Source: Pontibacter liquoris (lineage in GTDB: Bacteria; Bacteroidota; Bacteroidia; Cytophagales; Hymenobacteraceae). Taken from it: a stretch of 64,000 nt of DNA. Both the position numbers and the translations under genes were made by a program. Below are positions 34,128 through 41,533 of the stretch, one piece after another (the stretch's first letter is position 1; each line of letters starts with the position of its first letter). Under the pieces are notes generated by a model, which was given only the letters and a program-made list of their open reading frames with translations, was not told the origin of the DNA and searched no databases. Location of the stretch: NCBI RefSeq assembly GCF_022758235.1, contig NZ_JALEBG010000001.1, positions 372,001 to 436,000 on the forward strand, in the 5' to 3' direction.

Positions 34128-35225
34128 TTAATTATACACCTTAACCACAAAAATATAGTTGCCCAGTTTCTTGAGCTGCTGTGGCCTGGTATTGCCTGCC
34201 AGGGTATTGCTTTTCGGTAATGAGAGGGGGGCCAGCAAAGCTGTTTTGGGTAGTTCCTCGATCATCTGCAGCAGGTAAGCGGACTTGATGGCAAAGGCAG
34301 CGCCTTCCTGGCCGGCCTGCTTGCCGCTGATCACACCGATCAGGTTGCCTTTGTCGTCGAGGAGCGGACCGCCGCTATTGCCAGGGTTAAGCGGCACGGA
34401 AATCTGGTAGGCAGTGGTATCTCCTTCAAAGCCAGAGGTAGAACTAAGCGAGCCTTCGCCAAATACAATATCCTCGCGCGGGTAGCCGAGCGTGAACACA
34501 TGTTCGCCCAAGTCCGATTCCGTTGTTTTGAAAGTATAGGGTAGCTTGCCAAAGCCGGTAAAGCCCGGGTCTTCCACCTTCAGGATCGACAGGTCATGGA
34601 TCTGGTCGCGGTATACTTCGCTTACTTTATACTTGAGGCCGGATTTATTTTCGATGTAGATCGAGTCGCCGCCTTCCACTACGTGCGAGTTGGTAACCAG
34701 GTAACCATCGGAGCTGATGGCAAAACCAGTACCGCTAAACGTGGCCGGGCGCTGTGCCGCCGGCTTGGTCGCGTCGTTGATGCCGTTCATGATGGCCGTC
34801 TGTGTCTTTTTCAGGAGTTCTACCTCGCGCCGAAGCTCGACATACCGGACGGTTTGCTGCTGCACCGGCTTTTTAAGCTGCTGCACGCTCCAGAGCGTAC
34901 CAAACACAGAAAGCAACGATACGCTGGCAGCCACCGCCATGGTCTGGGCATGGCGGTTAAAGAACACGCGCCATTTGCCGGCTTCTGATACCTCCGGTGT
35001 GGCGGGTGCTGTTTCCATTGCCTGGTGTATGCGGCTGAGCTTGCTTTTAAGCGCCTGCCGCTGACCATACTGTTGCATGGCCTGCAACAACTGCCGGTGT
35101 TGGCGCACCTGCTCGTTCAGGCGCGCATCCGTACGTAGCAGGGCTTCAAAAGAGGCATGCTCTTCGGGGGCCATGCTGCCATTCAGGTAGCGTTCTATTT
35201 GCTCGTATGCGCGGTATTCTAACAT
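34128..35225 (-). CDS. Membrane-anchored trypsin-like serine protease with anti-sigma-like N-terminal domain
   Basis: This 365-residue protein combines two parts. The first about 75 residues (YEQIERYLNGSMAPEEHASF then a Glu/Arg/Gln-rich helix) resemble the cytosolic N-terminus of anti-sigma factors. One membrane helix covers about residues 92-113, followed by a coiled-coil segment (about 115-145). A periplasmic S1C (DegP-like) protease domain carries the complete triad His181 in TNSHVVEGG, Asp211 in HDLSILKV and Ser284 in NPGNSGGPL. No PDZ domain is seen. The ECF sigma gene lies immediately upstream with a 47-bp gap, so this is the likely cognate regulator. The anti-sigma assignment rests on weak similarity plus context; the protease is clear. 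Confidence 0.8.
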   Translation of the reverse strand: MLEYRAYEQIERYLNGSMAPEEHASFEALLRTDARLNEQVRQHRQLLQAMQQYGQRQALKSKLSRIHQAMETAPATPEVSEAGKWRVFFNRHAQTMAVAASVSLLSVFGTLWSVQQLKKPVQQQTVRYVELRREVELLKKTQTAIMNGINDATKPAAQRPATFSGTGFAISSDGYLVTNSHVVEGGDSIYIENKSGLKYKVSEVYRDQIHDLSILKVEDPGFTGFGKLPYTFKTTESDLGEHVFTLGYPREDIVFGEGSLSSTSGFEGDTTAYQISVPLNPGNSGGPLLDDKGNLIGVISGKQAGQEGAAFAIKSAYLLQMIEELPKTALLAPLSLPKSNTLAGNTRPQQLKKLGNYIFVVKVYN

Positions 35226-35272
35226 CTTTGTCTGCTTTTGGGCCGCTGCCGGCCGAAAGTAATGGAGCCCTG

Positions 35273-35845
35273 TTATGCCTCGGGCTTATAGGTGGCAAAA
35301 AATAATTTCTTCAGGCGCTGCAGGCATTTATACTTCTGGTTCTTGGCTGTGTCGGTGTTCACGTAGCCGAACTTATCGGTAATATCCTGCATGTTGCGGG
35401 TCCGGATGTAAAAATCTTCCAGCAGCGAGCGGCACGGTTCTCCGACCTGTTCCAAAGCTTCGGTCATGATGCCAAACTGCCGTTCCTGTTCCTCGTGGCG
35501 GGGGAGGTCGTCTTCCACGCTGAGAAAAGGCTCCGAGTCTTCCAGTTTGCTGGCGAAGCGGCCTTTTTCAGCCAGCCGTTTCAGCCAGAGCCTTCTGCAC
35601 ACAGAGTACAGGTAGGTCTTAATCTGGCAGCTCAGCTCCAGACTATTATCTTTTATCTTTTCGTAAAACACGATGACGCCTTCCTGGTAAATGTCTTTGG
35701 CCTCGTCTTCGGTTCCGCTGTTGTTTAAGATAAAATGAAAGATCATCGGGAAGTGCAGTTTGTACAGCTGAGCCAGGGCTCTGTCGTCGTCGTTTCGGAT
35801 TCCCTCCACTATCGCCTCATCCGTCTCATACAAACTCTTCTTCAT
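35273..35845 (-). CDS. ECF-type RNA polymerase sigma factor
   Basis: This 190-residue sigma-70 family protein has region 2 at about 20-95 (ALAQLYKLHFPMIFHFIL, then DEAKDIYQEGVIVFYEKI and KTYLYSVCRRLWLKRL) and region 4 at about 130-185 (CRSLLEDFYIRTRNMQDITD, then NTDTAKNQKYKCLQRLKKLF). It lacks regions 1 and 3, as in ECF factors. It is followed by the anti-sigma-like protease gene and is divergent from a small lipoprotein gene. The region between these two divergent genes holds a candidate self-recognised promoter pair. Confidence 0.9.
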   Translation of the reverse strand: MKKSLYETDEAIVEGIRNDDDRALAQLYKLHFPMIFHFILNNSGTEDEAKDIYQEGVIVFYEKIKDNSLELSCQIKTYLYSVCRRLWLKRLAEKGRFASKLEDSEPFLSVEDDLPRHEEQERQFGIMTEALEQVGEPCRSLLEDFYIRTRNMQDITDKFGYVNTDTAKNQKYKCLQRLKKLFFATYKPEA

Positions 35846-35860
35846 TCCGTTCTGATTTTA

Positions 35861-35887
35861 ATACAAGTAGGGGCATTTTGTAACCCG
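35861..35887 (-). promoter_or_regulatory. Candidate ECF promoter of the sigma factor gene
   Basis: Reading on the reverse strand from 35887, CGGGTTAC (35887-35880) is followed after 15 nt by GTAT (35864-35861), 15 bp before the sigma-gene ATG. The identical pattern with identical spacing occurs on the other strand toward the lipoprotein gene. The arrangement suggests autoregulation. Confidence 0.5.
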
Positions 35888-35919
35888 ATAAAAATTATTT
35901 TTAATTTTTTTTAAAAACG

Positions 35920-35946
35920 CGGGTTACCTGAAGCGGTATTGGGTAT
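35920..35946 (+). promoter_or_regulatory. Candidate ECF promoter of the Thr-rich lipoprotein gene
   Basis: CGGGTTAC (35920-35927), a 15-nt spacer and GTAT (35943-35946) mirror the element driving the sigma gene. The distance to the ATG at 35989 is 42 bp. The two CGGGTTAC copies flank a 32-bp AT-rich centre. Confidence 0.5.
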
Positions 35947-35988
35947 GAACTGAAAATCGAAACCAAAACACTTAATCACTACACAAAA

Positions 35989-36198
35989 ATGAAAAATTTA
36001 TTCAAATTCGCCGTTGTTGCTCTTGCTCTTACTGCTTTCACTGCTTGCGAAAACAAAGAAGCTGAAACTACTGAAACTGAAGCAACTGAAACAACTGTAG
36101 AAGAAACTACAGCTCCTGCTGACGAAGTTGCTGTTGACACAGCTGCAACTACAACAACTACAACAACTACTACTGACTCTACTACAGTAGTTGAGTAG
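35989..36198 (+). CDS. Small Thr/Glu-rich lipoprotein
   Basis: This 69-residue protein has a lipoprotein signal with Cys20 (ALTAFTAC) followed by ENKEAETTETEATETTVEE and an extended Thr tract near the C-terminus. The mature part is about 49 residues with no globular fold expected. The acidic residues right after the lipid-bearing Cys resemble lipoprotein export signals for the cell surface in Bacteroidota, which is an inference. It is divergent from the ECF sigma gene and shares its candidate promoter type, so it may be a direct target. The Thr tract uses mixed ACT/ACA codons. Confidence 0.65.
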   Translation: MKNLFKFAVVALALTAFTACENKEAETTETEATETTVEETTAPADEVAVDTAATTTTTTTTTDSTTVVE

Positions 36199-36241
36199 TT
36201 TTAGCCGGAACTAAGAGTTTATACTTATAGTTCTAAAGCAC

Positions 36242-36279
36242 ACACGATGGCCCCGCGCGCAAGCACGGGGCCATCGTGT
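36242..36279. terminator. Terminator after the Thr-rich lipoprotein gene
   Basis: Stem ACACGATGGCCCCG (36242-36255) pairs with CGGGGCCATCGTGT (36266-36279) and is followed by TTTTT. Confidence 0.75.
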
Positions 36280-36474
36280 TTTTTATGCTACCTGTACTAT
36301 CTGATGGTGCCCTGCCAGGCCGGATTTGTGCCACTGGCGCCTCTTAAAGCGACAATAGTATAGCCTGCCCAAACGAGTCTGGTTCCTTACAGATACTGCT
36401 ACCGGCTTGCAGCAGCAGGTAGTAAGTGCCCCGCCGCAAGTATGGCCAGGCGCTTTCTTTCTCTTTAAAGGCTA

Positions 36475-37665
36475 TTAGTTTTGTTTCTGCTGTTTGCGGC
36501 GCTGCACTTCTTTGCTGATCAGGTTGAATTCGCGGCTGCTCTGGCCGGCAATGGCCGTGTTCTCGTTTGCGCGGCGCAGCAGGTAAGGCATCACGGCTTC
36601 TACCGGACCGTACGGCACATACTTGGCCACATTGTAACCGGCTTTGGCCAGGTTATAAGACAGGTTATCGCTCATGCCGTAGAGTTGGGCAAAGTATACG
36701 CGTTCGTCGTTTGGCGCAATGCCGTGTTCTGCCATTAGCTGCATGAGCAGGTAGCAGCTGTCCTCGTTATGCGTGCCGGCGCAAAGTGCTATCGTATCAA
36801 TATGTTCGATGCAGAAGCGCAAGGTGTCATTGTAGAGTGCGTCTGAATCGGCTTTGGTCAGGTTGATCGGGCTCGGATACCCCATATCCTGGGCACGTTT
36901 GCGCTCTTTTTCCATGTAGGCTCCGCGCACGGGTTTGGCACCCAGTTTGTACCCGCCGGCCATAGCATTTGCATAATCCCGCTTAATGGCATCCAGGCGG
37001 TCGTGGCGGTAGAGCTGGTAGGTGTTGTAAACAATGGCTTTCTCTTTGTTGTAAAGCGCCATCATTTCATAGGTCAGATTGTCGATCGTTTCCTGAAACC
37101 AGCTTTCCTCGGCATCCACAAACACCCGCACATCGGCTTCGTAGCAACGCTTGCAAATGGCATTCACCCGGTCGCGGCCCCGCTCAAAGGCGCCGCGCTC
37201 GTCGGCCGTTAATTCCTGGCGCGCCTGCACTTTCTCCAGCAGCAGGGTATCCACCAGGCCGGTTACTTTAAACACTGAAAAAGGAATATGCGGGTTGCTG
37301 CGCGCTTTTTCTACGGTCCGAAGGATCTCGTCGCGGGTGCTGTCAAAGCTTTTTTCATTTCCTTCGCCCTCTACCGAGTAGTCCAGGATGGTACCGATAT
37401 GGTAGGTGCCCAGTTCATTTATGGCCCGTTCGGCTTCCTGCAGGTTTTCGCCGCCGCAGAAGTGCCTGAAAATGGTCGGCTTCACCAAAAATTTAACCGG
37501 CAAGTGCAGGTTAAGGGCGGCATTGAGCAAACCGCCTCCAAGCTTCACAAACGTGTTGCTGTTCATGGATTTAAACAGCAGGTACATTTTATAGAGATCG
37601 GCGTTGGATTTGGAGGCAAACGCAACGGCAGTGTTATCGAAGGAAACGTTGGGTATGGGATTCAT
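36475..37665 (-). CDS. Proline dehydrogenase
   Basis: This 396-residue FAD enzyme oxidises proline to pyrroline-5-carboxylate, the first step of proline catabolism. It is the monofunctional form, without the P5C dehydrogenase half of PutA. Typical PRODH segments are VFVDAEESWFQ, VYNTYQLYRHDRLDAIKRD, KLGAKPVRGAYMEKER, TIALCAGTHNEDS and FAQLYGMSDNLSYNLAKAGY with the final YVPYGPVEAVMPYLLRRANEN. A consensus promoter lies just upstream on the reverse strand. The gene is divergent from the DAHP synthase gene. Confidence 0.92.
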   Translation of the reverse strand: MNPIPNVSFDNTAVAFASKSNADLYKMYLLFKSMNSNTFVKLGGGLLNAALNLHLPVKFLVKPTIFRHFCGGENLQEAERAINELGTYHIGTILDYSVEGEGNEKSFDSTRDEILRTVEKARSNPHIPFSVFKVTGLVDTLLLEKVQARQELTADERGAFERGRDRVNAICKRCYEADVRVFVDAEESWFQETIDNLTYEMMALYNKEKAIVYNTYQLYRHDRLDAIKRDYANAMAGGYKLGAKPVRGAYMEKERKRAQDMGYPSPINLTKADSDALYNDTLRFCIEHIDTIALCAGTHNEDSCYLLMQLMAEHGIAPNDERVYFAQLYGMSDNLSYNLAKAGYNVAKYVPYGPVEAVMPYLLRRANENTAIAGQSSREFNLISKEVQRRKQQKQN

Positions 37666-37685
37666 GAGGATGAGAATTTGCGCTG

Positions 37686-37715
37686 CAAAGATAGCATATC
37701 AGGCCCAGTTCACAA
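37686..37715 (-). promoter_or_regulatory. Predicted sigma-A promoter of the proline dehydrogenase gene
   Basis: On the reverse strand, TTG (37715-37713), a 19-nt spacer and TATCTTTG (37693-37686) match the Bacteroidota consensus exactly. The ATG follows 20 bp further on. Confidence 0.65.
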
Positions 37716-37804
37716 CCATGCGGACGTATCATTAGCGCTTCTCTGTAGCCGGCAGGTCCTGTTGTTTCTAAACCGGCAGCCATACTTTCCTGTTCTATTT
37801 GCGT

Positions 37805-37812
37805 TACCTTTG
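37805..37812 (+). promoter_or_regulatory. Possible -7 element of the DAHP synthase gene
   Basis: TACCTTTG fits TAnnTTTG and lies 19 bp upstream of the ATG. No good TTG was found at the usual -33 spacing. Confidence 0.35.
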
Positions 37813-37831
37813 CAGTGATTTTTATTGAGCG

Positions 37832-38920
37832 ATGGAGTTTGATTCTAAACAAGGATTTTTTGAAAGTATGCTGCAGGAGCACGGCCGCCCGCTGGTGTTT
37901 GCCGGCCCCTGTAGCGCTGAAACCGAAGCGCAGGTGATGCAGACCGCCGAGGCCCTGCTGCCCCTGAACGTGCAGTTGTTCCGGGCAGGCATCTGGAAGC
38001 CGCGCACGCGCCCCGGCAGCTTTGAAGGCGTTGGCTCAAAAGGGCTTGCGTGGCTGGGCCGGGTAAAACGGGAGCTGGGCCTGCGGGTAACCACCGAAGT
38101 AGCCACGGCCCGCCACGTAGAAGAAGCCCTCAGGCAGGAGATCGATGTACTGTGGATTGGGGCCCGCACCACGGTAAACCCGTTTGCGGTGCAGGAAATT
38201 GCCGATGCGCTGCAGGGCGCGCGGGTGCCGGTAATGGTGAAAAACCCCGTGAACCCCGACCTGGCGCTCTGGATCGGTGCGCTGGAACGGGTATACAATG
38301 CCGGCATAACGGATGTGGCGGCCATTCACCGCGGCTTTTCCTCATACCAGAAAACAAAATATCGTAACATGCCCCTGTGGCAGATCCCGATCGAACTGAA
38401 AGCAGAGTTCCAGGGGCTGACCATGATCGTGGACCCCAGTCACATCGGAGGCAAGCGCGAGCTGATCTTTCCTATCTCGCAAAAGGCGCTGGACCTGGGC
38501 TTTGACGGGCTGATGATCGAAACGCATCCGACCCCGGACCTGGCCCTGAGCGATGCTGCCCAACAGGTAACGCCTGCTGCTTTGGAAACTATACTTGCCA
38601 AACTGCAGGTGCGCAAGGTCAACTACGACGATGCCGAGCTGGTGAACCGTGCCGAAAAACTGCGCCTTCAGATCGATGCGGCCGACCATCATATTATCGC
38701 GGCGCTGGCCAGGCGCATGGCCCTGGTCGAGCAGATCGGCGAGTATAAAAAGCAGAACAACGTGCAGGTGCTGCAACTGGAACGCTGGAAAGAGATCTTT
38801 AAGACCCGCGCCGAGTGGGCCACCGAAGCAGGCGTAAATGCCGCCTTCATTGAAGAGCTTTATAAGCTTATCCATGTGGAGTCAATTCGCAAGCAAACGC
38901 AGGTGATGAACAAAGAATAG
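37832..38920 (+). CDS. Bifunctional 3-deoxy-7-phosphoheptulonate synthase / chorismate mutase
   Basis: The first about 260 residues form a KDSA-like (type I-beta) DAHP synthase, with AGPCSAETEAQ, FRAGIWKPRTRPGSFEG, WIGARTTVNPF and MIVDPSHIGGKRELIFP. The C-terminal about 95 residues are an AroQ-type chorismate mutase helix bundle (RAEKLRLQIDAADHHIIAAL, ARRMALVEQIGEYKK, LYKLIHVESIRKQ). The mutase domain may act as an allosteric sensor as well as an enzyme. The fusion is common in Bacteroidota. It heads an aromatic amino-acid block with aroB (60 bp downstream) and aroA. Confidence 0.92.
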   Translation: MEFDSKQGFFESMLQEHGRPLVFAGPCSAETEAQVMQTAEALLPLNVQLFRAGIWKPRTRPGSFEGVGSKGLAWLGRVKRELGLRVTTEVATARHVEEALRQEIDVLWIGARTTVNPFAVQEIADALQGARVPVMVKNPVNPDLALWIGALERVYNAGITDVAAIHRGFSSYQKTKYRNMPLWQIPIELKAEFQGLTMIVDPSHIGGKRELIFPISQKALDLGFDGLMIETHPTPDLALSDAAQQVTPAALETILAKLQVRKVNYDDAELVNRAEKLRLQIDAADHHIIAALARRMALVEQIGEYKKQNNVQVLQLERWKEIFKTRAEWATEAGVNAAFIEELYKLIHVESIRKQTQVMNKE

Positions 38921-38980
38921 TTGAAAAATAGATTGGCGCTAACCTGATCTCTTTTTAACTTCCCCACTTTCGAACTCAAA

Positions 38981-40018
38981 ATGACGGAAACCATACATAT
39001 AGGCAACGATGCCTTGCTCCGCTTACAGGAACTGCTGCAAAACCGTGCTTTCAGCAAAGTAGCCGTGCTGCTGGACGAAAATACGCTGGCCCACTGCTAT
39101 CCGCAGGTAAAACCCTACTTGCCGGCGCACGATATCATCCAGGTAAAGAGCGGCGAAGAACATAAAACCCTGCAAACCTGCGAGCAGATCTGGCAACGCA
39201 TGACGGAGCTACACCTGGACCGCTGGTCGGTGCTGGTGAATGTAGGTGGCGGGGTGATCGGGGATATGGGAGGTTTCTGTGCCGCCGTGTTTAAGCGTGG
39301 CCTATACTTTGTGCAGGTGCCCACCACGCTGCTGGCGCAGGTAGACGCTAGCGTAGGCGGCAAAACCGGTATCGATTTCCATGGCCTCAAAAACCACATC
39401 GGTGTGTACCAGGAGCCGCAGGCAGTCTGTATAGATCCGACTTTGCTGCAGACACTGCCGCCCCGGCAGCTTAAATCGGGCTACGCCGAGATGATCAAAC
39501 ACTGGCTTATTGCCGATGCGGCGATGTTTGAAGCGCAGCGCTATGTGGGCCTGTTTACCGAGGACTGGGAAGCGCTGATCCGGCATTCGGTCAGTATAAA
39601 ATCCAGGGTGGTGGATGTCGACCCGCTGGAAGGCGGCTACCGGAAGGTGCTCAACTTTGGGCATACCATTGGCCACGCCGTGGAAAGTTACCTGCTGGCG
39701 CAGCCGGGCCGCGCCCTGCTGCATGGCGAAGCCGTGGCGGTTGGCATGCTGTGCGAGGCCTGGCTCTCGGTAAAGCACCAGCTGCTGACCCAGGCGGAAC
39801 TGGACCAGATCGAAACGTTCCTGGTTTCTATTTACGAAAAAGTGCCGCTCACCGAGCCCGACCTGCAGCAGATCGTGCAGCTGGTGCTGCAGGATAAGAA
39901 GAATACCCGTGCCACTATTAACTGCACGTTGCTGAGCGGCATCGGCAAAGCCGTTTACGACCAACCGATCACGCTGCAGGAAGTGCAGCAATCACTCCAT
40001 TATTACCAGTTACTATGA
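38981..40018 (+). CDS. aroB: 3-dehydroquinate synthase AroB
   Basis: AroB converts DAHP to 3-dehydroquinate in the second step of the shikimate pathway. The 345-residue NAD-dependent protein has the SGEEHKTLQTCEQIW segment, the nucleotide-binding GGGVIGDMGGFCAAVFKRG, PTTLLAQVDASVGGKTGID, and the metal-binding histidines in LNFGHTIGHAVE and LHGEAVAVGM. The stop overlaps the aroA start (ATGA at 40015-40018), showing translational coupling. Confidence 0.95.
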   Translation: MTETIHIGNDALLRLQELLQNRAFSKVAVLLDENTLAHCYPQVKPYLPAHDIIQVKSGEEHKTLQTCEQIWQRMTELHLDRWSVLVNVGGGVIGDMGGFCAAVFKRGLYFVQVPTTLLAQVDASVGGKTGIDFHGLKNHIGVYQEPQAVCIDPTLLQTLPPRQLKSGYAEMIKHWLIADAAMFEAQRYVGLFTEDWEALIRHSVSIKSRVVDVDPLEGGYRKVLNFGHTIGHAVESYLLAQPGRALLHGEAVAVGMLCEAWLSVKHQLLTQAELDQIETFLVSIYEKVPLTEPDLQQIVQLVLQDKKNTRATINCTLLSGIGKAVYDQPITLQEVQQSLHYYQLL

Positions 40019-41241
40019 ACCAACATGTTACCCTGCATCACCCTTCCGGCATCCTGAAGGGAAGTATAAAATTGCCTGCTTCCAAAAGTGAAGCCAACCG
40101 TGCCCTGATCATTGCGGCTTTGTCCGGACAGGCCTCTGAGCTGGAGAATTTATCTGAAGCCAACGATACCCAGCTGCTGCAGCGCCTGCTACAAAGCGAC
40201 GCGCAAACCGTTAATGCCGAAGATGCCGGCACTGTGATGCGCTTCCTGACGGCATACTATGCCATTACCGGGCAGCAAAAAACACTTGTGGGTACCGAGC
40301 GTATGTGCCAGCGGCCGATAAAGGTGCTGGTAGAAGCGTTGCGCGAGCTGGGCGCACGTATAACTTACGTAGGTGAAGAAGGCTTTCCACCCTTGAAAAT
40401 TGAAGGCTTTAGCGAAAATGGTAGCAATAAACTGAAAATTCGTAGCGATATCAGTAGCCAGTACATTTCTGCTTTGCTGATGGTGGCGCCGTTGCTGCCC
40501 GAGGGGCTTGCGCTGGAACTGGAAGGCAAGATCGGCTCGCGGCCTTACATTGAAATGACGCTATCGCTGATGCAGCATTTTGGTGTGTCGGCTGATTTTA
40601 CCGGAAATACCATTACAGTGCCGCACCAGCAGTATAAAGCCGCGCGTTTCAGCGTGGAATCAGACTGGTCGGCTGCCAGCTACTGGTATAGTATGGTGGC
40701 GCTGGCCAAAGAAGCGGAAATTACATTGCTCGGGCTTAAAGAACATTCCTTCCAGGGCGACAGGGCAGTGGTGGAGATCATGAATCGCCTGGGCATTTAT
40801 ACTTCCTTTTCTGCGGAGGGGGTAACCTTAACCAAAAAGCACCACGAAAAGCACGTCGCTTTTGATTTCTCCGACTGCCCCGACCTGGCGCAAACTGTGG
40901 TGGCGTTGTGTGCTGCCAAAGGCATAACGCTGGAGCTTACCGGCCTGGAAAGCCTGCGCATCAAAGAAACAGATCGGATTCAGGCCCTTCAGATCGAGGT
41001 GCTCAGTATGGGCGCGTCGCTGGAGGAAATTAGCCCGGGCGTGTTCCGCATGGAACCGGTTATACTTACCAAAAAAGAACTCTGCTTCCGCACCTACCAG
41101 GACCACCGCATGGCCATGGCCTTTGCGCCGCTCGCGCTGCTGGAGCCCGTACAGATCCAGGAGCCCAGCGTGGTGCGCAAATCCTACCCGCGTTTCTGGG
41201 AAGACCTGGAGAAAGTGGGGTTTGATGTAATTACGAATTAA
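40015..41241 (+). CDS. aroA: 3-phosphoshikimate 1-carboxyvinyltransferase (EPSP synthase) AroA
   Basis: AroA adds enolpyruvate to shikimate-3-phosphate. The 408-residue protein has the N-terminal PASKSEANRALIIAAL, the AGTVMRFLTAYYAITG motif, SSQYISALLMVAPLL, and ESLRIKETDRIQALQIE and YQDHRMAMAFAPLALLEPV in the C-terminal half. It is translationally coupled to aroB. Downstream is a nested inverted repeat rather than another pathway gene. Confidence 0.95.
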   Translation: MNQHVTLHHPSGILKGSIKLPASKSEANRALIIAALSGQASELENLSEANDTQLLQRLLQSDAQTVNAEDAGTVMRFLTAYYAITGQQKTLVGTERMCQRPIKVLVEALRELGARITYVGEEGFPPLKIEGFSENGSNKLKIRSDISSQYISALLMVAPLLPEGLALELEGKIGSRPYIEMTLSLMQHFGVSADFTGNTITVPHQQYKAARFSVESDWSAASYWYSMVALAKEAEITLLGLKEHSFQGDRAVVEIMNRLGIYTSFSAEGVTLTKKHHEKHVAFDFSDCPDLAQTVVALCAAKGITLELTGLESLRIKETDRIQALQIEVLSMGASLEEISPGVFRMEPVILTKKELCFRTYQDHRMAMAFAPLALLEPVQIQEPSVVRKSYPRFWEDLEKVGFDVITN

Positions 41242-41262
41242 GAATTACGAAGGTATGCCTGC

Positions 41263-41465
41263 CGCAAGTTTAACGCAGCATAACTTGTGGCTATACATGG
41301 CAGCAAGTTTGTAACTTGCTTTGCTTTGAAAGAAGCAAGGCGCATTATGGTAGCGCTATACGAAGAGGTTATATTTCTGCAGAAGTATGTTTTTCTGCTT
41401 TCGCAGCAAGCAAGTTGCAAACTTGCCTCAGGCGCCGTCACAAGTTACGCTGTGCTAAACTTGCG
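41263..41465. repeat. Nested inverted-repeat element between aroA and the RhuM/Doc gene
   Basis: Outer 27-bp arms with three mismatches (41263-41289 and 41439-41465, core CGCAAGTTTAACGCAGC) enclose inner 18-bp arms AGCAAGTTTGTAACTTGC-type (41302-41320 and 41409-41426, one mismatch). The short frames inside have no protein-like character. This explains most of the 292-bp gap. Confidence 0.7.
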
Positions 41466-41533
41466 ATAGGTAGAGGTAAGGTATAATAAATGAACGCTAT
41501 TTGCCGCTAAGTATGCGGTAGAAGGGAACAGGT

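Noticed and set aside
41287..41469. 60- and 67-residue open frames between aroA and the RhuM/Doc gene
   Set aside because: They fall within the nested inverted repeat and have no protein-like composition.
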